9,471 nucleotides of DNA from Candidatus Sericytochromatia bacterium (GCA_014377495.1 JACMPN010000051.1:1-9471), one strand, 5' to 3'. Counted from the stretch's first letter, positions 1 through 6,741 are shown. Notes: a model not told the origin generated them from the letters alone. Made by a program: numbers and translations.

Positions 1-61
1 CGCTTCGTCATCTCGAACCCTCGCCATCCATACCCCATTACAACATGCACCCACCTCCACA

Positions 62-124
62 ATCATACCCCTATCGTCCAGTTCTCTCACCGGCCCCAGG
101 ACCAGCCTTGAACGGCCTTTGCCC
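62..124. repeat. Imperfect direct repeat, left copy (flanks mntA-hepT)
   Basis: This 63-bp stretch aligns by eye with 1245-1308 in the same orientation. Shared blocks, in order, are ATCATAC, CTCACCGGCC, AGGACCAGC and TTTGCCC, with mismatches and small gaps between them. The two copies lie about 1.18 kb apart on either side of the toxin-antitoxin module. The right copy overlaps the far end of the dehydrogenase remnant. The repeat may be a duplicated gene fragment or the trace of an insertion event. Confidence 0.55.
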
Positions 125-429
125 CAGTCCGCCAGCAGGTCACAATGGTTTCAGGTGCCAAAATCTCACCCGGATGGATGGGTGGCAGGCTTGCGACACG
201 CAGCGCGCCTGAGATCCTCGGCAACACCCTTGAACGGCCTGCCGGTGAGAATGACGAGAGCCTGCCGGAGGCGTCTAAAGCTAGCCTGATTGCCGTATCC
301 ACTGACGACCGAAACGCACTTTCAGTGCTGGTTCGGAGCTCCCCCTTTCCACACCTTCGGACACTACCTCGGGTTTTTGCCGCAATCTGCCTGGCGAGAG
401 CGTTAGCGTGCTCCCTGCATAAGGCTTGA

Positions 430-435
430 TAAAAT
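430..435 (+). promoter_or_regulatory. Candidate -10 box for mntA-hepT
   Basis: TAAAAT matches the sigma-70 -10 consensus at five of six bases and lies 38 nt before the mntA start, in a locally AT-rich patch. No good -35 box is seen at 16-18 bp upstream, so the call is weak. Toxin-antitoxin modules usually have their own promoter at this position. Confidence 0.3.
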
Positions 436-473
436 AGTGCAAGGTCGGACTCGACCCAGAAGGAGCAGCGCAC

Positions 474-773
474 ATGCCGGCACATATCGTCATCGACAAT
501 CAGGCCATCAGTGAGTTCTGCCGAAAGTGGCAGATTACTGAATTGGCCCTCTTTGGCTCGGTGCTGCGTGATGACTTTCGCTCGGATAGTGACATAGACG
601 TGCTGGTGACCTTTGAAGAGGGCGCTGATGTAGGCATGCTGGAACTGGTGCGGATGGCACGTGAGCTTGCCGGCGTGTTTGACCGCAAAGTGGATGTCGT
701 TGAAAAGGCTGGATTGAGGCCAATGCTGCGGGCCGAGGTTCTTTCGAGCTCGGAAGTCCTCTATGCGGCATGA
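474..773 (+). CDS. mntA: MntA-type nucleotidyltransferase antitoxin (type VII TA)
   Basis: The product is a 99-residue minimal nucleotidyltransferase. Residues 28-42 show the full GSx10DxD signature: G28-S29, then D40 and D42, which bind metal. A third acidic residue, D74, lies in a KVDVV strand. Family knowledge: in MNT-HEPN (type VII) modules this enzyme transfers AMP from ATP onto a tyrosine of the HEPN toxin and so silences it. The ATG is supported by AAGGAG at 460-465, 8 nt upstream. The gene overlaps the toxin start by 11 bp (763-773), so the pair is probably translationally coupled. The length is normal for the family and all catalytic residues are present. The antitoxin therefore looks intact although its partner is truncated. 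Confidence 0.93.
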   Translation: MPAHIVIDNQAISEFCRKWQITELALFGSVLRDDFRSDSDIDVLVTFEEGADVGMLELVRMARELAGVFDRKVDVVEKAGLRPMLRAEVLSSSEVLYAA

Positions 774-1032
774 GCGGCTCTACCTGCGAGACATCGCAGA
801 GGCGGCGGCGGATATGGCTGAGTTCATTGAAGGACTGGACCTGGATGACTTTGTTGCAAGCAAAGTGGTTCACAGTGCCGTCCTTCAGAAGCTCATCGTC
901 ATCGGAGAGTCAGCGAACAAAGTCTCATCGGATCTGCAGTGCCAGCATCCCGGGATACCTTGGGCCGACATCATTGGTTTGCGCAACATCATTGACCACG
1001 CCTATTTCTCGGTTGTCTGGTCCCGCATTTAG
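763..1032 (+). CDS. hepT: HepT/DUF86 HEPN toxin, truncated by an in-frame TAG
   Basis: The product is an 89-residue helical HEPN protein of the HepT (DUF86) family, the RNase toxin partner of MntA. The active-site motif Rx4HxY is intact: R74, H79 and Y81 in the segment GLRNIIDHAYF. Family knowledge: R and H make the RNase site and the Tyr is AMPylated by MntA. The frame stops at TAG 1030-1032, but the same frame goes on from 1033 to a TGA at 1108-1110. Those 25 codons read RTAARDVPVFAQAVAKIL and onward, which fits the missing last helix of the family. Full length would be 115 residues, close to normal. Homologues often have Trp at the stop position, so TGG to TAG is the simplest event. The catalytic core remains, but loss of the last helix could destabilise the fold. 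Read-through or sequence error is also possible. Confidence 0.88.
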   Translation: MRHERLYLRDIAEAAADMAEFIEGLDLDDFVASKVVHSAVLQKLIVIGESANKVSSDLQCQHPGIPWADIIGLRNIIDHAYFSVVWSRI

Positions 1033-1238
1033 CGAACGGCCGCCAGAGATGTGCCGGTCTTTGCGCAAGCGGTCGCCAAGATTTTGGCTGAGCTTGACGA
1101 TTTGCCCTGACCTGGGATCAGATCGATCTTTCTGACGAAGCAGCAGGCGCAATCCGGTTTCCAGCTCGCATGGGCCAAGATCTGTCCAAAGCGATCGACG
1201 ACCAACTTTCGGTCATGATCATCCGTAGGGCCTCACCA

Positions 1239-1486
1239 TCAAACATCATACAAGCAGCGCCCCATCAGCTCACCGGCCGCAAGGACCAGCGTTCGCCGGT
1301 GTTTGCCCGTATGGGCCGGTTTAGTTCCACCTTCCTCAAAGGGCATGTCACCAGCCATGATCCTGGCGTTGTTGGCAACGTTTGCGTCGATGCCAACGAC
1401 CGTGTGCCCCGTCTCGGCCAGCAGGAGGCTCAGGCCGAGACCGACATGCCCGCCACAGCGCCGATGACTGCGACTGTTGTCTGCAT
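1239..1486 (-). pseudogene. N-terminal remnant of a nucleotide-sugar (UDP-glucose type) dehydrogenase
   Basis: The minus strand has an ATG at 1486-1484 with a purine-rich GAGAGGGG just upstream. It begins MQTTVAVIGA, a typical Rossmann first strand, then loses frame. Skipping five bases (GTGGC, 1456-1452) restores GHVGLGLSLLLAETG, so the joined sequence has the NAD-binding GxGxxG motif. It continues with HTVVGIDAN and IMAGDMPFEEGG. That order is typical of UDP-glucose/GDP-mannose dehydrogenases, which oxidise a nucleotide sugar to a uronic acid. After about 1326 the resemblance ends, and the frame closes at TGA 1241-1239. Only about 50 of more than 400 expected residues remain. The start lies 31 nt past the glycosyltransferase stop on the same strand, so it was probably the next gene of that operon. 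Confidence 0.75.
1245..1308. repeat. Imperfect direct repeat, right copy (flanks mntA-hepT)
   Basis: This is the partner of 62-124. The best-conserved block is CTCACCGGCC followed by AGGACCAGC. Read on the minus strand, this copy encodes LVLAAGEL in the open frame behind the dehydrogenase remnant, and the left copy encodes the similar LVLGPVREL. This suggests both come from a once-coding sequence. Confidence 0.55.
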
Positions 1487-1517
1487 GGCCGGCCCCTCTC
1501 GTTTCATAGTGTTCGTC

Positions 1518-3641
1518 TTAGACTTCGTTCATCGCTGCCGGATGCGTGGGGGCATCAGATAGAGTGGGACGCCATCCGTCCTGCCAATCAGTGACTTGCC
1601 GGTCTTCACGGGCAGCGTCGACGGCTGCCCCAAAAAAGCGCTCCAGCTCACGAACGACGGCCAAATCTCCAAAAAGGAGGTGCCGGTCGGCGATCAGCCG
1701 CTGACTCACTTGTGTGCGCCAGTCCGCATCCGTGCCCAGTCGAATCGCCAGTGCCACATACTCCTCTGAGGTGGCGGCAACCGTCTCGGTGCTGCCCATC
1801 CGCTGATAGATGGCTTGCGTAACCCGCGTTTTCATTAAAGGGCCGGGACAGGTCACGATGGGAGTCCCTAACGACGTCGCTTCGAGGCTCGTGTTGCCAC
1901 CACCGAAATAAGGGGTATCCAGCAAGACATCCACGGACGCCAGCAGCACCCGAAAGGCTGGGCCGGATTGGCGTGGCAGGAAGACCACACGCTCGTAGAC
2001 ATCGGGGAAGGCCGCCAGCCAACGCTGCTGTAGCGCCTGGGTCACGGCCGATTCATCGCTTTCAATGACGACGAAACGGCCGGCTGGGTCAGACCGCAGG
2101 ATAGCTGCCCAGAGGGAGTCCGCACCGGGGTGAAACTTGAAAAGCGATTGTGGACAGGCATACACATGCCAGTCGGGCGCAAACCCGAAGCGGTTCCGGT
2201 CTACCTCAACTGCCTCGCCATCCGGCTGCTGATAGCAGGTCGGCAGGCCATGCAGGAGGACCAGGCGCTCGGTGTAATGGCGCTGAGCATCCGGCGTTTC
2301 GAGCGCCGCACTGGACAGGAAATAGTCCATATTGGGCAGCCCGGTGGTGACGGGATGGCCCCAAGTGACGCATTGCACGGGGGCGAGGCGGGCGAAGGCC
2401 AGGAAATAGGTGATGACGTCCATGCCGATGTCGGTGTAGAACAGCACGTCGAACTGACGTTCCGCCACCTGTCCCTGCATGGTGGTCAGGTCTCCCGCTA
2501 GCCAGAGGGCATCATCCGCCTGGCCGGCCATGGACACCGCTTCGGCAGTCTGTCTGCCGGTGCAGACGTAACTCACCGTGAAACGACTGCGGTCGAGATG
2601 CTGCAGGAAACCTCCATTCAATTTGCCGATCGTGTGGCCCGGCCACAGATGCGCCGAAACGATGCCGATGCGGATTTTCCCGCCTTGGGATGCCAGTGGC
2701 ATGGATCGGTGACAATGCGGCGCCACCCAGGACAGCCGTGCGCAGGCCGAGCGGAAATAGGCAGCGAGGGCCTCCTGAAAGGGCCGGTCTGCGGCGCCAT
2801 GGTAGGCCAGATAGAACGACGCCGTCAGCACCTCGCCCACCGGGTCCGCCAGACGCACGCCCGTCGCCTGCAACTGCTGCAGTTCCGCCATGTAGCGGGC
2901 CCGCCAAAAAGCGATAGCCTCGGTGGAATCAGGCATGATCGGTAACACGGTGGCCATGGCTAGCCGGATGCCGGCGTTTTCCCGCAAGGCCAGACTGCGC
3001 TCAAAGCAGGGGATCGCCTTTTCCGGTTGGTTGCATTCGGCCCAGGCGAGTCCCAGGTTGGTCCAGGCGTCTATATAGGAGGGATCCAGGGACGTCGCCA
3101 GTTCCAGTTGAACGATCGCCTCGTTATACCGTTTCAGGCTGTAGAGTGCCGTTGCCTGCTGAAATGCAGCGACAGCATCGCTGGGGGCTTGGACCTCCGC
3201 CGCTTGATCCGTCGGCTCGCCAGTATGCCGGCGGTTCTGCTCGTCCAAGGCCTGACCCAGGTTGTTCAGGGCGACCAGATAGTCGGGATCCAACCTCACT
3301 GCCCGGCGGAAGCTTGCTACGGCTTCGTCGAACTTTCCCTGAGACACCAGGATGACTCCCAGATTGTTGTGCCCTTTGGCATCCCCCGGCGCCAGCACGA
3401 GCGCCCTGCAGAGACTCTGGACTGCCGCATCGGGCTGACCGAGGGCCATCAGGGATTCCGCCCGTAAGCTCCAAAGGTCGGCCCTTTGAGGCTGGGCCAT
3501 CAGGGCCTTTTCGAAACACGTGGTGGCATCCTGCGCCCGGCCGTACTTCAGGGCCTTACGACCTTTGGCCACAACTGCCTCAACAGCGCCGGCCGCTCCG
3601 CCTGGTGCCGCCGGATTGGGATTGCGTTCATTTGCGGTCAA
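1518..3641 (-). CDS. TPR-containing GT41 glycosyltransferase (OGT/SPINDLY type)
   Basis: This 707-residue cytoplasmic protein has no signal peptide or membrane helix. Residues about 24-220 hold tetratricopeptide repeats, for example AWTNLGLAWAECNQPEKAI, interrupted by a hydrophilic insert near 135-155. Residues about 322-672 form the GT41 two-Rossmann catalytic part. Visible landmarks are the HTIG histidine (H336), WGHPVTTGLPNMDY (427-440), the lysine of SLFKFHP (K502, at the place of the UDP-binding K842 of human OGT), and DTPYFGGGNTSLEA (575-588) followed by GTPIVT. Family members move a sugar from a nucleotide-sugar donor to Ser/Thr of proteins that the TPRs select; donor and target are not readable here. 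The only start in frame after the stop at 3659-3657 is TTG at 3641. The best Shine-Dalgarno-like site (AGGAAG, 3665-3660) is 18 nt away, so initiation may be weak. The gene diverges from the TPR-radical SAM gene. Confidence 0.88.
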   Translation of the reverse strand: MTANERNPNPAAPGGAAGAVEAVVAKGRKALKYGRAQDATTCFEKALMAQPQRADLWSLRAESLMALGQPDAAVQSLCRALVLAPGDAKGHNNLGVILVSQGKFDEAVASFRRAVRLDPDYLVALNNLGQALDEQNRRHTGEPTDQAAEVQAPSDAVAAFQQATALYSLKRYNEAIVQLELATSLDPSYIDAWTNLGLAWAECNQPEKAIPCFERSLALRENAGIRLAMATVLPIMPDSTEAIAFWRARYMAELQQLQATGVRLADPVGEVLTASFYLAYHGAADRPFQEALAAYFRSACARLSWVAPHCHRSMPLASQGGKIRIGIVSAHLWPGHTIGKLNGGFLQHLDRSRFTVSYVCTGRQTAEAVSMAGQADDALWLAGDLTTMQGQVAERQFDVLFYTDIGMDVITYFLAFARLAPVQCVTWGHPVTTGLPNMDYFLSSAALETPDAQRHYTERLVLLHGLPTCYQQPDGEAVEVDRNRFGFAPDWHVYACPQSLFKFHPGADSLWAAILRSDPAGRFVVIESDESAVTQALQQRWLAAFPDVYERVVFLPRQSGPAFRVLLASVDVLLDTPYFGGGNTSLEATSLGTPIVTCPGPLMKTRVTQAIYQRMGSTETVAATSEEYVALAIRLGTDADWRTQVSQRLIADRHLLFGDLAVVRELERFFGAAVDAAREDRQVTDWQDGWRPTLSDAPTHPAAMNEV

Positions 3642-3933
3642 AGCTTTGCAACTTTTCTACTTCCTTGCCTACCAACTTGCACAAGGTCGCAGTTTTCTCC
3701 ATTAACGCCAAGTTCATCATTCGGGGATGGCAAGCCAAGGGCGCCAGTGATCGGCTCTCAGCGTGCCGGCGGTAGATCGGGCTGTTTTTCAAGCGGCTCC
3801 CCGGATCCCGAATCCGCGCTATTATGTATCCTGCGGATACTTCAGCCGAGCACGGTGGTATGGCTGGTCCAGCGCCATGGCACGTGTGACGTGCAAGCGG
3901 ACAGCCATACCACGACGAGTGACCGAGCGGGAG
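3642..3933. other. Divergent intergenic region between the two TPR-enzyme genes
   Basis: About 290 bp separate the start of the minus-strand glycosyltransferase from the preferred start of the plus-strand radical SAM gene, so promoters for both should lie here. I see no convincing -35/-10 pair. TATTAT at 3820-3825 could be a -10 box for the plus strand but lacks a -35 partner. The plus-strand frame stays open from 3763, but its residues before 3934 have no family-like content and none of the early starts has a good ribosome site. Confidence 0.45.
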
Positions 3934-5184
3934 ATGCTTGCACAGATGAAGACAGCAGATCGCATGGCCACAGCCCTCGCACATCATCAGGCGGGACGGA
4001 TGGCCAGCGCCGAGCCCCTGTATCGACAGGTGCTCCAGAGCGAGCCGAATCACCCGGATGCCCTACATTTACTGGGGTTGTTGGCACTGCAGACTGACCA
4101 CCCCCAGGAAGCCTTCGAGTTGATTGGGCGGGCCTTGGGCGTGGTGCCGCATTCGCCGGTCTTCCACAACAGCTTGGGTACGGTCCTGCAACGGCTCGAT
4201 CGTATCGACGAGGCCTTGGGCCGGTTTCAGGCAGCTGTGGCGATCAAGCCCGACTATCAGGACGCCCGGGACAACCTGGCTCGCATGCAGGCCGTGCTGA
4301 AGGAGCAGTCGCTGCAGCGGTATCAGCAGGATGTCGAGTCGCGGCGGCAGTCCCGGTATATGGACTATCCGGCCCATGTCCACCTCGAGACCCTGGCTGT
4401 CTGTACAGCGGCGTGCAATTTTTGCCCCTATCCGTCCCTGGAGCGCAAAGGCACCCGGATGGACTCCGCCCTGATTGCCAAAGTCATCCAGGACCTGACC
4501 GAGATACCGGCGGATCTGCCGTTTCAGCTGTCGCCCTTCAAGGTCAATGAGCCGTTTCTCGATGAGCGCCTGTTCGACATCCTGGCCTCGTGCAATGAAA
4601 AGCTGCCCAATGCAGGCCTGACCTTGACGTCCAATGCCTCACCCCTCACGGAGGCGAAGCTCAACCGCCTGGCCCAAGTCAGGAACCTCAGCTATCTCTG
4701 GCTGTCGGTCAACGATCATCGCCCGGACGCCTATGAGGCGACCATGAAGTTGCCGTACGCCTTGACCATGGAGCGCTTGGCACTCGTGCACCGGAAATTC
4801 ACCTCCGGTGAGTTGGCCGTACCGATCATCCTCTCCCGCGTCGGGGACGGCACGGATGCCGATGATGCCTTCTGCCAGTGGGTCACCAAGACGTTTCCCG
4901 GTTTTCAGGCGAGTGTCTTCCAGCGCGGAGCATGGTTGGGGCAGGTCGACGTCGTGGTGCCGGATGTGCCGGCGGTCGGCTGCGTCCGCTGGTTTGAGCT
5001 GTCGATCACGGCGACCGGGATCGTCGCCCATTGCTGCATGGATGGTCAGGCCAAGTGGCCCATTGGCGATGTGTCGCAGCAACACGTCCTGGAAATCTAC
5101 AACGCCCCGGAATACCGGGGGCTGCGGGAAAAGACCCTGACCCGACTGGATGCTTCCCCTTGCAATGAATGTACCTTTCTTTAG
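3934..5184 (+). CDS. TPR-radical SAM protein with C-terminal SPASM/Twitch-like cysteines
   Basis: From ATG 3934 the protein has 416 residues. The frame is open back to 3763. I prefer 3934 or 3946 because family-like sequence begins there and GGGAG (3929-3933) lies just upstream, better spaced for 3946. About three TPR units come first (LYRQVLQSEPNHPDALHLLG and onward). A radical SAM domain follows, with CTAACNFC (C-x3-C-x2-C, codons 4402-4425) binding the 4Fe-4S cluster that cleaves S-adenosylmethionine. The C-terminus carries a lone Cys (codon 4981), a Cys pair (5032-5037) and a final CNEC (5161-5172), enough for one auxiliary cluster as in Twitch or short SPASM domains. Such enzymes modify peptides, sugars or small molecules by radical chemistry; the substrate is unknown. 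Fusion to TPRs suggests a protein or protein-bound substrate, as for the divergent glycosyltransferase. It ends at TAG, in the same phase as the next gene, 21 nt before 5206. Confidence 0.85.
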   Translation: MLAQMKTADRMATALAHHQAGRMASAEPLYRQVLQSEPNHPDALHLLGLLALQTDHPQEAFELIGRALGVVPHSPVFHNSLGTVLQRLDRIDEALGRFQAAVAIKPDYQDARDNLARMQAVLKEQSLQRYQQDVESRRQSRYMDYPAHVHLETLAVCTAACNFCPYPSLERKGTRMDSALIAKVIQDLTEIPADLPFQLSPFKVNEPFLDERLFDILASCNEKLPNAGLTLTSNASPLTEAKLNRLAQVRNLSYLWLSVNDHRPDAYEATMKLPYALTMERLALVHRKFTSGELAVPIILSRVGDGTDADDAFCQWVTKTFPGFQASVFQRGAWLGQVDVVVPDVPAVGCVRWFELSITATGIVAHCCMDGQAKWPIGDVSQQHVLEIYNAPEYRGLREKTLTRLDASPCNECTFL

Positions 5185-5205
5185 CGTTGCCTGGCGCTGG
5201 GACGA

Positions 5206-5460
5206 ATGGATATAAGGAACATGACTGAACAACCAACTCTCGGCACGATCCACGAAGCGACCTGCCCGGCCTGCGGATTCCATGTTGCCGTCCCCTTTTA
5301 CGATGGCGCCGAACAACCCCTGGCAACGATCGCCTGGCCGGCCTCTGCGGCAGAAGCCCGGGGCATGACGCGCTTGCCGCTGGTGTTCGTCTCCTGTGTG
5401 GATTGCGGCCACGTCTACAACAAGGCGTTTACCTATGACCAGGTGCCCTATTCGGATTAG
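5206..5460 (+). pseudogene. Zinc-binding N-terminal part of a split sugar C-methyltransferase
   Basis: These 84 residues (79 if the ATG at 5221 is used) carry two Cys pairs, CPAC and CVDC. They match the N-terminal zinc-binding domain (Methyltransf_13 type) of TylC3/NovU/TcaB9-like sugar C-methyltransferases. The frame ends at TAG 5458-5460 after VPYSD, and the family sequence resumes in the same frame at once with PNLMFN. The stop therefore splits one gene rather than ending a small one. In TcaB9 a tyrosine near residue 76 is in the active site; the Tyr of VPYSD is residue 77 counted from 5221. Neither start has an ideal ribosome site: AAGGAA at 5214-5219 is too close to 5221, and GGGA precedes 5206 closely. 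Read-through of the TAG would give a full-length enzyme of about 409 residues. Confidence 0.75.
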
Positions 5461-5469
5461 CCGAATTTG

Positions 5470-6447
5470 ATGTTCAACGCCGGGCACCATTGGCACGGGC
5501 ATTTGGAAGCGGTCATCGAGGCCTTGGCCGGGCGGCTGCCGCCGAACCCGACCATCGTCGAGATTGGCCACGGGGACGGCAGTTTTATCGCCGCCTTGGC
5601 GCGGCGACGGCCGGATGGCCGCTATATCGGATTCGACCCCCATGGGTGTGCCCCATCCGCCGACGCCCCGGTTGAGTTTCGGCAGCAGCTCTTCGTCCCG
5701 GAATTGGCGTTGGCGGAACTGCAGCCCGATCTGATCATCAGCCGCCACGTCTTGGAGCACCTGACGAATCCGTTGGGCTTCATGCAGCGCATCGGGTTTG
5801 CCGCGGCCCGGTCAGGCCGGACTACCGCGCTCTATATCGAGGTGCCCTGTATCGATCAGGCGATCGCCGCCCGGCGGACCGTCGATTTCTACTTCGAGCA
5901 CAACTCGCAGTTCACGACCGAATCCTTCACCCGCATGCTGCACGGCTGCACGGCGATCATCGACAGCATCAGTCATGGCTATGGCGGCGAAGTGATCTCC
6001 GGCTTTGTCCGGTTGGGCGCCATGCCCGAGCAGGCCCTCAAGGCCGAAGCTGCCGAACGGTTTCGCTTGGCGGCGACGGACGGCTTGGCGGCGATCCAGT
6101 CCCAGTTGCAGACGTTGTTACAGTCCGGCCGGCGGATCGTCGTCTGGGGTGGTACCGGCAAGTCGGCGGCGTTCATCAATCGCTACGGGCTGGACGACGT
6201 CCGCTTTCCTTGGGTCGTGGACTCGGACCCGCTCAAGGTCGGTACCTATGTGCCGGGCATGGGCCAGGTCATCCGCCATCGGGACTGGTTGCTGGAGCAG
6301 CCGGCCGATATCGTGATCATCCCCCCACAGTGGCGGGCCCGCGACATCCTGGCTGAAATGGCGGCACACGGCCTGACGGCGGCGCAGGTGCTCATCGAAC
6401 ATCAGGGACAGCTGATCGCGTTTGCGGGCGGCGATCATCCCTATTGA
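5470..6447 (+). CDS. SAM-binding and C-terminal parts of a sugar C-methyltransferase (split gene)
   Basis: This is the larger part of the methyltransferase that starts at 5206/5221, in the same frame. The SAM-binding motif I is VEIGHGDGSF, followed by a YIGFDP strand and SRHVLEHL. The segment YFEHNSQF carries the Tyr-x-Glu-His set (codons 5890-5901). Counted from 5221 these are Y224, E226 and H227, close to the catalytic Tyr222/Glu224/His225 of TcaB9. The last third has WGGTGKSAAFINRYGL and VVDSDPLKVGTYVPG, as in the Methyltransf_14 C-terminal domain that contacts the sugar nucleotide. Family members methylate a carbon of a keto-deoxysugar nucleotide. If translated alone from ATG 5470 (or TTG 5467), it lacks the zinc domain and has no clear ribosome site, so it may be inactive unless the TAG is read through. 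It probably shares a transcript with the radical SAM gene and ends before a terminator at 6479. Confidence 0.85.
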   Translation: MFNAGHHWHGHLEAVIEALAGRLPPNPTIVEIGHGDGSFIAALARRRPDGRYIGFDPHGCAPSADAPVEFRQQLFVPELALAELQPDLIISRHVLEHLTNPLGFMQRIGFAAARSGRTTALYIEVPCIDQAIAARRTVDFYFEHNSQFTTESFTRMLHGCTAIIDSISHGYGGEVISGFVRLGAMPEQALKAEAAERFRLAATDGLAAIQSQLQTLLQSGRRIVVWGGTGKSAAFINRYGLDDVRFPWVVDSDPLKVGTYVPGMGQVIRHRDWLLEQPADIVIIPPQWRARDILAEMAAHGLTAAQVLIEHQGQLIAFAGGDHPY

Positions 6448-6473
6448 CGATCCAACCGGGAAATTCTGCGGTA

Positions 6474-6551
6474 GACACGGGGGAGGTGCCTGAGGTGCTT
6501 CCCCCTTATTTTCGGATATTTCGCCATCGTTTGTGGGAACTCCCCCGTGTC
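6474..6551. repeat. 12-bp perfect inverted repeat overlapping the terminator
   Basis: GACACGGGGGAG (6474-6485) is the exact reverse complement of CTCCCCCGTGTC (6540-6551), with 54 bases between them. The left arm is also the 5' arm of the terminator stem, so the two foldings exclude each other. Confidence 0.8.
6479..6512 (+). terminator. Rho-independent terminator after the methyltransferase
   Basis: GGGGGAGGTGCC (6479-6490) pairs with GGTGCTTCCCCC (6494-6505) as a 12-bp stem with three G-T wobbles and a three-base loop. It is followed by TTATTTT (6506-6512). It lies 32 nt past the TGA of the methyltransferase, as expected for the end of the radical SAM-methyltransferase transcript. Confidence 0.75.
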
Positions 6552-6713
6552 GCGGTGCAGGTGTGCGGTTTGTCAGCGATGTTAAGGCATTGACGCGCTG
6601 CTCGCTCAAAGTAAGGTGCCATGCGGGGATTGGAGGGGCGCATGCGTTCGGTTGGGGGGGATTGTGTGTGATGGATGACACCAATCCGGCGTGGGAGGTT
6701 TATTAACAGTCAT

Positions 6714-6741
6714 TTGTCAGGCTTCGGATGGGGGGAATATT
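6714..6741 (+). promoter_or_regulatory. Candidate sigma-70 promoter for the leader RNA and lipoprotein gene
   Basis: TTGTCA (6714-6719, five of six against TTGACA) is followed after 16 bp by AATATT (6736-6741, four of six against TATAAT). Transcription would begin near 6748, at the left end of the hairpin-rich segment and about 450 nt before the lipoprotein start. It is supported by position and sequence only. Confidence 0.35.

Larger units (their letters stand above)
1..473. other. Degenerate region without a convincing gene
   Basis: No open frame here gives a protein I recognise. The plus-strand frame from 145 to 429 and the minus-strand frames have no domain-like content. On the minus strand, 188-159 spells LPPIHPGEIL, which resembles the start of HigA-type antitoxins, but the sequence after it does not match that family. 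One minus-strand frame stays open from about 150 to the window edge. It has no good start with a ribosome site, although an ATG at 27-25 could open a gene outside the window. The stretch also carries a 13-bp direct repeat (106-118 and 228-240) and one copy of a longer imperfect repeat (62-124). I read it as eroded DNA with a promoter for the next gene at its right end. Confidence 0.5.
1111..1517. other. Intergenic stretch holding a decayed dehydrogenase start
   Basis: No intact gene lies here. The right two-thirds is the frameshifted dehydrogenase remnant described separately (1239-1486, minus). The left part, 1111-1238, has no recognisable coding content; it contains the 10-bp palindrome AGATCGATCT (1120-1129). 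No terminator with a T-run is visible between the convergent hepT and dehydrogenase remnant. Confidence 0.5.

Noticed and set aside
159..188. LPPIHPGEIL on the minus strand, like the start of a HigA antitoxin
   Set aside because: Only about ten residues fit, the following residues diverge at once, there is no start codon or ribosome site, and no HigB is recognisable next to it.
1170..1562. Plus-strand open frame of 130 codons between hepT and the glycosyltransferase
   Set aside because: It is antisense to the dehydrogenase remnant and the end of the glycosyltransferase, and it has no domain-like content.
3820..3825. TATTAT as a -10 box for the radical SAM gene
   Set aside because: No -35-like hexamer at a suitable distance; kept only as a remark in the intergenic entry.
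4639..5760. Open frame of 373 codons on the minus strand across the radical SAM and methyltransferase genes
   Set aside because: It is antisense to motifs that are clearly coding on the plus strand. Its own sequence resembles no family.
6625..6660. Possible G-quadruplex in a G-rich patch
   Set aside because: The runs are uneven, with one only two G long and loops of very different length. The same bases also take part in ordinary hairpins.
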